Part shown: positions 14,125 to 19,286 of the stretch, piece after piece
Layout of the letters: each line of letters starts with the position of its first letter
How positions within the stretch are numbered: the stretch's first letter is position 1
Assembly (NCBI GenBank): GCA_039795755.1
Contig: JBDKLF010000003.1
Coordinates: 1 to 19,286 of the forward strand
DNA from: JANNXY01 sp039795755
GTDB lineage: Bacteria; Patescibacteriota; Minisyncoccia; Phycocordibacterales; CAIZIN01
Length of the DNA stretch: 19,286 bases
Reading direction: 5' to 3'
Translations under genes and position numbers: made by a program
The notes under the pieces: generated by a model
Told to the model about the DNA's origin: nothing
Database searches by the model: none
The model's input: only the letters and a program-made list of their open reading frames with translations

Positions 14125-16294
14125 CCCGAGGCCACTTCGAAATCATAAGGAGTTTTCCATCACCGGCATTGTTCCATGGCATAAGTGACCAAATTTCTTC
14201 AGTGACGAATGGCATGAATGGATGAAGCATGATAAGTAGTCCTTGTAAGGTACCCATCAAATAGTTTTTACGTGATGCAATAGCTGTTTCATCGCCAGAA
14301 GCAAAGATCGTCTTACTTTCTTCGAGTATTTCATCGGCAAGTTTGTGCCATGCATATGCGTAGAGTTTTTCTGCTACAAGATGAAGCTTGTATTCCTCCA
14401 TTTCTTTTGTAATTTCTTTGGTCATTTCACATTGCATTGCTCCAAGTTTCTCATCAGCTTCAGAATGCTTAAATTCAGGATTAAAGACGGTTCCTTCGCA
14501 TGCAGTAAGAATGAATCGGGCAATGTTCCAGAGCTTGTTAGAGAAGTTGCGATATGCCTTGAGTTTATCTTCTGACATTTTGCTGTCATTTCCTGGTCCT
14601 GTACCTACAATGAGGGACATTCGTACGGCATCTGCACCGTATTTAGCAATCATATCAAGTGGCTCAACATTATTACCGAGAGATTTACTAATCTTTCTTC
14701 CTTGTGAATCACGCACAAGTCCGTGAAGGTAAATTGTTTTGAAAGGAATTTCTCCAATGAGATAGGTACTCATGAGAATCATTCGGGCCACCCAGAAGAA
14801 GAGAATGTCATAACCTGTTTCGATAAGTGTAGTAGGGTGGAAGGTTTCAAAGTCAGCAGTTTTTTCAGGCCATCCAAGTGTTGAGAAAGTCCATAATCCA
14901 GAAGAGAACCAGGTATCGAGAGTATCTTCATCTTGAGACCATCCTTCACCAGATGGAGCATTGATCCCGCAATAGATTTCTTTGTCTTTGTACCACACGG
15001 GGATTCGATGACCGAACCAGATTTGTCGAGAAATACACCAGTCGCGAAGATTTTCAATCCAATGGAAATATACTTTTTCGAATCGGTCAGGAAGAATAGC
15101 AATTCCTTTTTCTTTAACCGCTTCAATCATGAGTTGCTTGAGAGATTTGTTGTCTCGAGAAGGAATTGCTTTATTTACATCAATGAACCACTGAAGTTTT
15201 GGCATTGGTTCAATCACTGCGCCAGTTCGTTCAGCAGTTGATATATTCTGAGTAATTTCTTCTTCTTTTTCGAGTAGTCCTTCTTGTTTCAACCACTCAA
15301 TAATAATCTCTCGAGCTTCTGCAACTTTCTTTCCAGAAAGTGTTGGCTTGTCAATCATCATTTTTGCATATTCATTAATAACTTGAATTGAAGGAAGTTT
15401 GTGACGCTTTGCGATTTCGGCATCAACAAAGCTATGTGCAGGAGTGACACCAACAGCACCGGTTCCGAATTCCGGATTTACTTCTGTGTCACCAACAACT
15501 TTTATAGTAAGTGGAACTCCAGCAAATATAAGATTATATTCTTTACCAATAAATTCTTTGTATCGGACATCTTCAGGGTGTACGGCAACAGCAACGTCTC
15601 CTACTTTTGTTTCTGGTCGAGTGGTTGCAATTGAGATAGGGAAGTCTTTTGAGTATTTGAAAGTATAAAGCTTTGCTTTTCGTTCTTCGTATACAATTTC
15701 ATCATCAGAAATAGTGGTCTGACCCTTTGGATCCCAGTTGATAATACGATACCCACGATAAATAAGTCCCTCATCGTACATTTGCTTGAATGCAGTTCGT
15801 ACTGCAATTTCTCGCTTTTCATCAAGGGTGTATGCTTCTCGTGACCAATCGAGTGAAGCACCGAGTGCCTTGAGCTGCACGATGATATTGTCATGACTTT
15901 CCTGTGCGAATGCTTCTACTTTTTTCAAAAACACTTCACGACCGAGGTCTATCTTTCTTTTACCTTCTTCTTTTTCGAGAATTTTTTCTACCTTTGACTG
16001 TGTAGCAATTGCCGCATGATCGGTTCCTGGAATCCATAATGTTTTCTTACCATTCATTCGATTGAATCGAACGATTGTATCTTCGATAGCAAGCATGAGT
16101 GCACTTCCCATGTGCAAAGTACCTGTTACGTTTGGCGGGGGAAGTACAATTGAAAAAGCCTCTGCATCAGGCGCGGTAACTCCTTTTTGTATACAAATAT
16201 CAGGATTGAAGAAACCGCTCTGTTCCCATGCTTCATAGAGGCGCTTCTCGGTGTTTTGTGAGTCGTATGGCTTGAGTAATTTGTCTGGAATCAT
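14120..16294 (-). CDS. valS: Valyl-tRNA synthetase (short form)
   Basis: 724 aa from the ATG at 16294, which gives MIPDKLLKPYDSQNTEKRLY, the usual N-terminus; the longer upstream reading overlaps the promoter. It charges tRNA-Val. Class I motifs are HMGS (61-64, normally HMGH or HIGH) and KISKS (about 534-538). The editing domain is present (TTRPET, then FGTGAVGVTPAH). The anticodon-binding domain ends at MLHPFMPFVTEEIWSLMPW followed by only about 20 residues. The C-terminal coiled-coil arm of typical 850-950-aa ValS is therefore missing, a reduced form. It is the first gene of valS-prsW-hsp20. tRNA-Val(GAC) lies about 2 kb away. Confidence 0.96.
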   Translation of the reverse strand: MIPDKLLKPYDSQNTEKRLYEAWEQSGFFNPDICIQKGVTAPDAEAFSIVLPPPNVTGTLHMGSALMLAIEDTIVRFNRMNGKKTLWIPGTDHAAIATQSKVEKILEKEEGKRKIDLGREVFLKKVEAFAQESHDNIIVQLKALGASLDWSREAYTLDEKREIAVRTAFKQMYDEGLIYRGYRIINWDPKGQTTISDDEIVYEERKAKLYTFKYSKDFPISIATTRPETKVGDVAVAVHPEDVRYKEFIGKEYNLIFAGVPLTIKVVGDTEVNPEFGTGAVGVTPAHSFVDAEIAKRHKLPSIQVINEYAKMMIDKPTLSGKKVAEAREIIIEWLKQEGLLEKEEEITQNISTAERTGAVIEPMPKLQWFIDVNKAIPSRDNKSLKQLMIEAVKEKGIAILPDRFEKVYFHWIENLRDWCISRQIWFGHRIPVWYKDKEIYCGINAPSGEGWSQDEDTLDTWFSSGLWTFSTLGWPEKTADFETFHPTTLIETGYDILFFWVARMILMSTYLIGEIPFKTIYLHGLVRDSQGRKISKSLGNNVEPLDMIAKYGADAVRMSLIVGTGPGNDSKMSEDKLKAYRNFSNKLWNIARFILTACEGTVFNPEFKHSEADEKLGAMQCEMTKEITKEMEEYKLHLVAEKLYAYAWHKLADEILEESKTIFASGDETAIASRKNYLMGTLQGLLIMLHPFMPFVTEEIWSLMPWNNAGDGKLLMISKWPRV

Positions 16295-16301
16295 AGTGGC
16301 T

Positions 16302-16310
16302 ATACTAGCA
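16302..16310 (-). promoter_or_regulatory. Extended -10 for valS
   Basis: Minus strand TGCTAGTAT ends 7 bases before the valS ATG at 16294. It is identical to the lepA extended -10. It lies inside the palindrome GCTATACTAGC, which also shows TATACT on the plus strand. Confidence 0.6.
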
Positions 16311-16332
16311 AAAATAAAGAGATTTTGGAATG

Positions 16333-16363
16333 AAAAAACCCACGTGCCAAATGCGACGTAGGT
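16333..16363 (-). terminator. Possible intrinsic terminator upstream of valS
   Basis: On the minus strand ACCTACGT (16363-16356) pairs with ACGTGGGT (16345-16338), 8 bp with one G-U, followed by a T run (16338-16333). It points toward valS and lies 23 bases before the valS -10. It would stop transcripts arriving from tsaD or from the upstream minus-strand promoter. Confidence 0.5.
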
Positions 16364-16598
16364 TGTGGTGTGTAAGCGAGAGTTCCAAAGAACAGTGTGC
16401 GACATGTTATTGTGGTAGAAACATATCTATTGAACCTCGCTACAAGAAAGAACTTGTGTGTGAATTTAACGTTGGTTGTCGGTATGTCTTGTAAAAGATA
16501 TACCTGGTGATCCTAAAAAGGTCACAGACTGGATTGTAGAAAAGCGTTCAAAACTTGAAGCTTTTCTCCCTTATCCCCATGTCAATGTTCACACTTAT

Positions 16599-16626
16599 AG
16601 TATAGACAAAAATGTGCTTTTGTCAA
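16599..16626 (-). promoter_or_regulatory. Minus-strand promoter between tsaD and valS
   Basis: Perfect TTGACA (16626-16621), 16-base spacer, TATACT (16604-16599). It would make an RNA of about 260 nt from near 16592, ending at the terminator at 16333. The spacer and -35 also form a hairpin (GACAAAA with TTTTGTC), so a role as a weak tsaD terminator is the alternative. Confidence 0.45.
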
Positions 16627-16634
16627 TATAAAAA

Positions 16635-17666
16635 TTAGAGTGCTAAATTCCCGTCAGCTTTGAAATCTGTGGTATCGAGATTGCCTTTCAAATACGTAAT
16701 ATATCCCGCTGCAGCGATCATGAGAGCGTTATCTGTAGACGCTTCTTGAGTAGGGAGAAAGAGGGAAATATTGTGTTCTTTGCATAATTGAGTGAATGTT
16801 TCTCGAATGTGAGTATTGGCAACTACTCCGCCACCAATGATCAAACTACACGCACCAGTGTCTTCGATTGCTTTGAATGTTTTCTTGGTAAGTACTTCAG
16901 TCACCGCATCTTCGAAACCTTGAGCAATATCTTCAACTTCTTCGGGAGTTGGTTCACCAATCTTTTGTGCAGCGTACAATACGTGAGTCTTTAATCCTGA
17001 GAATGAGAAGTGGTAATCCTTGCTGTGAAGCATCGGTCGTGGGCAGGCAAATGGTGAGATCGTGTGTCGTACTCGCCCTAATGCTGCATGACGTGAGATA
17101 TGTGGACCACCAGGATAAGGAAGTCCAAGAATACGCGCCACCTTGTCGAATGCTTCACCGACTGCATCATCTTTGGTATCGCCAATAATTTCATAATGCC
17201 CCCATGAACTTACTTTGATAAGTTGTGTGTGACCACCAGAGATAAGTAATGCAATTGCAGGAAATCGCACCTCTTCTTGATGAGCTTGTAGGAGAGGGGA
17301 GATGATGTGACCTTCCATGTGATTAGTGGGAATAATTGGAACATTCCATTGTGCTCCTAATTCTTTTGCAAATACAATACCAGTCCAAAGTGCCGGTTCG
17401 AGTCCAGGACCTTGTGTGACTGCAATAGCATCAATGTTTTTCTGATCATGTTTCTGCATCAGTGTTTCGAGAAGAATGGGGAGATTTTTAATATGTTCTC
17501 TTTTTGCGAGTGTGGGGAAGACACCGCCATATTGAGCATGAAGTGATGCCTGTGAATTGATGATTGAATCAATAATGGTGAAGTGTGGTGATGCGATGTT
17601 ACCTGAACACTCCACGATACTGATCGCTGTCTCATCACAACTTGTTTCGATTCCGAGTATTCTCAT
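16635..17666 (-). CDS. tsaD: TsaD, tRNA N6-threonylcarbamoyladenosine transferase subunit
   Basis: 343 aa, normal length. TsaD transfers the threonylcarbamoyl group to A37 of ANN-decoding tRNAs, with TsaB, TsaE and TsaC elsewhere. The ASKHA-fold motifs are complete: GIETSCDET at the N-terminus (residues 4-12), NHMEGHI with the two metal-binding histidines (about 114-120), and DDAVGEAFDKVARILGLPYPGGP (about 165-187). FSFSGLKT, GGGVVAN and the late TDNALMIAAAG with the metal-binding Asp follow. I chose the ATG at 17666; upstream Met codons overlap the promoter. It is divergent from the 111-aa gene and shares a -35 region with it. Confidence 0.96.
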   Translation of the reverse strand: MRILGIETSCDETAISIVECSGNIASPHFTIIDSIINSQASLHAQYGGVFPTLAKREHIKNLPILLETLMQKHDQKNIDAIAVTQGPGLEPALWTGIVFAKELGAQWNVPIIPTNHMEGHIISPLLQAHQEEVRFPAIALLISGGHTQLIKVSSWGHYEIIGDTKDDAVGEAFDKVARILGLPYPGGPHISRHAALGRVRHTISPFACPRPMLHSKDYHFSFSGLKTHVLYAAQKIGEPTPEEVEDIAQGFEDAVTEVLTKKTFKAIEDTGACSLIIGGGVVANTHIRETFTQLCKEHNISLFLPTQEASTDNALMIAAAGYITYLKGNLDTTDFKADGNLAL

Positions 17667-17676
17667 AGATAGATGC

Positions 17677-17704
17677 ATATTAGCAGAAATCATATGATTG
17701 ACAA
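17677..17704 (-). promoter_or_regulatory. tsaD promoter
   Basis: Minus strand TTGTCA (17704-17699), 16-base spacer ending in TGC, and TAATAT (17682-17677), 10 bases before the ATG at 17666. The -35 overlaps the plus-strand -35 of the next gene. Confidence 0.6.
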
Positions 17705-17725
17705 ATGACAGATTAAATATAGTAT
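17698..17725 (+). promoter_or_regulatory. Promoter of the 111-aa gene
   Basis: Perfect TTGACA (17698-17703), 16-base spacer, TAGTAT (17720-17725), 10 bases before the ATG at 17736. The leader is predicted to be about 4 bases, with no Shine-Dalgarno. Confidence 0.65.
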
Positions 17726-17735
17726 TTGGCACAGC

Positions 17736-18071
17736 ATGATCTATTTACTCAAAAGTTTTTTGATTTCACAGTTGAATCTCGGTGCTGGTTATACTGTCCC
17801 CGACAGTATTCAGTTTTCTGACATTGATGCTGAGGAGTTCGAACTCGATCTCGGTCTTTTGAAAAAGCCTGAGACAGACGGTCCTATTTTCCTTGCACGG
17901 GCAATGGAGGCTGCGGCAGCATTTTATCGAAGAATCAGTGAATTTAATGTTACTGTTGATAAGGAGAATGGGTTTCTCAAGGTTGAACAAAAAACTAAGC
18001 TCCTCATTGTAACATTCTCTTGGTTCCCACGGACACCAAAGGTGATCAAAGTCTCAGTTATGAAGCCCTAA
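17736..18071 (+). CDS. Protein of unknown function (111 aa)
   Basis: Family not recognised. The N-terminus is moderately hydrophobic (MIYLLKSFLISQLNLGAGY), followed by an acidic segment (FSDIDAEEFELDLGLLKKPE, about 27-46), an alanine-rich helix (LARAMEAAAAFYRRI) and strand-like segments to the end. It looks like a small soluble alpha-beta domain. A good divergent promoter, a compact leader and a terminator overlapping its stop codon support it as a real single-gene unit. Function unknown. Confidence 0.7.
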   Translation: MIYLLKSFLISQLNLGAGYTVPDSIQFSDIDAEEFELDLGLLKKPETDGPIFLARAMEAAAAFYRRISEFNVTVDKENGFLKVEQKTKLLIVTFSWFPRTPKVIKVSVMKP

Positions 18072-18084
18072 GCTGAGATTTTTT
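18052..18084 (+). terminator. Intrinsic terminator overlapping the stop codon
   Basis: TCTCAGTTA (18052-18060) pairs with TAA (18069-18071) and CTGAGA (18073-18078) with one bulged G, followed by six T residues (18079-18084). The stop codon of the 111-aa gene is part of the stem. Confidence 0.8.
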
Positions 18085-18090
18085 ATTTTG

Positions 18091-18163
18091 TGCGCGATAG
18101 AGGGCTCGAACCTCTGACCCCGAGAACGTCAATCCCGTGCTCTACCAACTGAGCTAACCGCGC
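18091..18163 (-). tRNA. tRNA-Val (anticodon GAC)
   Basis: 73 nt on the minus strand. Acceptor GCGCGGT pairs with ATCGCGC (one G-U). D-arm is GCTC/GAGC, anticodon stem CGGGA/TCTCG with loop TTGACGT (anticodon GAC), variable loop GGGTC, T-arm AGAGG-TTCGAGC-CCTCT. After the discriminator A comes CAA, so CCA is not encoded and must be added enzymatically. Its 3' end lies 6 bases from the plus-strand terminator. Confidence 0.95.
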
Positions 18164-18198
18164 AATATATATGAGATTACTATGTGTGAAATAAAAAG

Positions 18199-18471
18199 TC
18201 ACGCTTGTGGCACATGTTCTGCGAGGAACTTGAGGCCGTTCCAGGTGACTAGACAGCAAACATGCTGATCAAAGAGACCGATAACCTCTCCTACTTCAGA
18301 CGAATGCGTCCATCCAATAATTCGCAATCCAGACTGAGTTATTGTCGGTAATAAGTCACTAGGGTTGTCCATATCTTTTGGGACGAGCATGTTGTGAAGA
18401 ATGCTTGAATCGAATCGTTCTGGTAATAGCCAGGGAAGGGGAAAGTCTCTTGCGAGTATCCAAGGAACCAT
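18199..18471 (-). CDS. Protein of unknown function (90 aa)
   Basis: Family not recognised. The product starts MVPWILARDFPLPWLLPERF, continues with a mixed polar region and ends with VCCLVTWNGLKFLAEHVPQA; no TM helix or clear motif is visible. A TGCTAATCT extended -10 lies 9 bases before the ATG, the same arrangement as better-known genes here, and this supports it as real. It ends in TGA, showing TGA is a stop codon in this genome. It lies upstream of tRNA-Val on the same strand and could be cotranscribed with it (35-base gap). Confidence 0.6.
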   Translation of the reverse strand: MVPWILARDFPLPWLLPERFDSSILHNMLVPKDMDNPSDLLPTITQSGLRIIGWTHSSEVGEVIGLFDQHVCCLVTWNGLKFLAEHVPQA

Positions 18472-18480
18472 AGGTTGTAT

Positions 18481-18489
18481 AGATTAGCA
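18481..18489 (-). promoter_or_regulatory. Extended -10 for the 90-aa gene
   Basis: Minus strand TGCTAATCT, 9 bases before the ATG at 18471. No strong -35 is seen. Confidence 0.5.
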
Positions 18490-18540
18490 TGTTGTGGAAG
18501 TTTTTGAAGGGGAGAGGTGTAAAAGAGTTTTATGTAATTT

Positions 18541-18549
18541 TGCTATACT
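18541..18549 (+). promoter_or_regulatory. Extended -10 for the gene at 18556
   Basis: TGCTATACT ends 6 bases before the ATG at 18556, predicting a leaderless mRNA. No -35 is evident. Confidence 0.6.
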
Positions 18550-18555
18550 ATTAGC

Positions 18556-19286
18556 ATGTCATACACATACAAAATAACCTATGGAGGTTGGTATCAGCGA
18601 ACAACACTTCATCTTAGTGAGATTTATGAATTATTTTCGCTTGGAACTTCTCATCTTAATTTAGACAAAGAAAAACTCACCAAACTTCATGATGATCTCA
18701 ACTTAAGTATAGTAACTCGAGAGCCAGGTTACTTCGAATATGTGAAGGCACTCACAAATACAGGAATCGAGATACGCTATTACGAAGATGGGCTTTACGT
18801 CCTTGAGATGAATAGTGACGATGTTGTCGCTGCACAAAACGCATTGGAAACATATTTTGCGGAGAAGCTTAGTCCTACTATTTCTTATATATTTTCATTG
18901 GGTGCTCCAACGCCAAAAGTTCTTGCCAATATAAAGGTACAGCACCCAGTCGTGGTAAGTATTACTGGTGCAGGGAAGGACTTCCAAGTCGATGAGGCAT
19001 TGTTTGGAAATGTATATACGAGAATAGCGAGTGATAGTGTTACTGTATATAAAACTCCACGTTATATCGTAATCAATAATCAAAAAGATAATGAGGTAAT
19101 CAAAAACCTTATTGAGATGCAAATATTCTTCCGTGAGTTCAAAGATCAGTTGGAGAAGTATCTGGGTATTCATCGAAGCATCTGGGAAGAGATTTCAGGT
19201 ATCAAAGAGGCGAAGCTTATTCAAGGAAAAGATGTAGATGGTATTCGAGGAAGACTTGATGGATATCAAAAAACCATTAGTCTCAT
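18556..19286 (+). CDS. Large protein of unknown function, 3' end beyond window
   Basis: The frame is open from the ATG at 18556 to the window edge (243 codons, no stop). The N-terminus (MSYTYKITYGGWYQRTTLHL) and residues 1-115 look like a mixed alpha-beta domain. IFSLGAPTPKVLANIKV follows at about 114-130, then a strand-rich part and, from about residue 185, a helical charged stretch (KNLIEMQIFFREFKDQLEKY) that may begin a coiled coil. From memory it resembles a conserved hypothetical family of Parcubacteria, not verified. No catalytic motif is seen. Only the N-terminal part can be judged. Confidence 0.75.
   Translation, partial: MSYTYKITYGGWYQRTTLHLSEIYELFSLGTSHLNLDKEKLTKLHDDLNLSIVTREPGYFEYVKALTNTGIEIRYYEDGLYVLEMNSDDVVAAQNALETYFAEKLSPTISYIFSLGAPTPKVLANIKVQHPVVVSITGAGKDFQVDEALFGNVYTRIASDSVTVYKTPRYIVINNQKDNEVIKNLIEMQIFFREFKDQLEKYLGIHRSIWEEISGIKEAKLIQGKDVDGIRGRLDGYQKTISL

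Larger units (their letters stand above)
16330..16631 (+). pseudogene. Frameshifted Cys-rich small gene (possible)
   Basis: This fills almost all of the 340 bases between valS and tsaD. The first part (16330-16494) encodes 54 aa beginning MKKPTCQMRRRLWC, with seven cysteines including CATCYCG, which suggests a zinc-binding ribbon. It ends at TAA 16492. From about 16470 a second frame stays open to TAA at 16629-16631 and encodes KDIPGDPKKVTDWIVEKR followed by a further 25 or so residues. One base lost near 16489 would join the two into about 100 aa. The second stop is 3 bases from the convergent tsaD stop, the spacing expected of a real gene. It may be a pseudogene, a sequencing error or a frameshifted gene. 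The opposite reading, an antisense RNA, is listed separately. Family not recognised. Confidence 0.45.

Noticed and set aside
16470..16494. Programmed -1 frameshift site joining the two Cys-rich gene parts
   Set aside because: No X XXY YYZ slippery heptamer is found before the TAA at 16492 within the overlap window, so a mutation or sequencing error is simpler.
16295..16634. T-box riboswitch in front of valS
   Set aside because: The region precedes an aminoacyl-tRNA synthetase and has a terminator-like hairpin, but no TGGNACCGCG T-box sequence or recognisable stem I was found on the minus strand, and valS has its own -10 after the terminator.
1..19286. CRISPR array, phage or IS genes, or a recognised defence system
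   Set aside because: No spaced direct repeats, transposase, integrase, structural phage gene or known defence protein was found on either strand.
1..19286. Recoded TGA (genetic code 25) as in some CPR lineages
   Set aside because: All recognised genes read through completely without internal TGA, and TGA ends the gene at 18199-18471.

Overview
The window looks like a piece of chromosome from a Patescibacteria/CPR (Parcubacteria-like) bacterium. The evidence is moderately AT-rich DNA, very compact gene packing with gaps of a few bases, short versions of universal genes (ValS of 724 aa, a single-domain RluA), a septum-initiator / O-antigen-ligase-TPR / MurJ gene set, and several small membrane proteins of unknown function. 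The standard code fits: TGA is used as a stop at 18199-18201 and no gene needs TGA read through. The taxonomic call is inference from gene content, not a search.

Layout. 1-4012 (+): an O-antigen ligase-like protein with C-terminal TPRs, then murJ (envelope). 4028-4321 (-): a small unknown gene, divergent from lepA (4394-6208, +). 6213-6827 (-): two membrane proteins of unknown function, one only 38 aa and one with AGA-rich codon use. 6868-7520 (+): an FtsB/DivIC-like protein and a glutaredoxin, closed by an unusually long terminator hairpin, then tRNA-Arg(CCT). 7778-9187 (+): a codon-atypical islet with a degenerate protein-kinase-like gene, a possible structured RNA and a YdjM-like membrane protein. 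9180-10844 (-): intact aroE and a prephenate dehydratase-like gene that has lost catalytic residues. 10898-12858 (+): RlmI/K-like methyltransferase, RluA-type pseudouridine synthase, a small TM protein and tRNA-Phe(GAA). 12889-16294 (-): valS-prsW-hsp20. 16330-16631 (+): a frameshifted Cys-rich small gene, or alternatively an antisense RNA locus. 16635-17666 (-): tsaD. 17736-18071 (+): unknown gene with a terminator. 18091-18163 (-): tRNA-Val(GAC). 18199-18471 (-): small unknown gene. 18556-end (+): a large protein cut by the window edge.

Two themes stand out. Functionally most genes serve translation (LepA, ValS, TsaD, RNA modification, three tRNAs) or the envelope. In regulation, good Shine-Dalgarno sequences are almost absent. 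Instead most starts have a -10-like hexamer, often the extended form TGnTAnnnT, 6-10 bases before the start codon. This predicts mainly leaderless or nearly leaderless mRNAs. Two divergent gene pairs also share one -35 heptamer. The most unusual single gene is the PheA-like protein with altered active-site residues beside a complete AroE.
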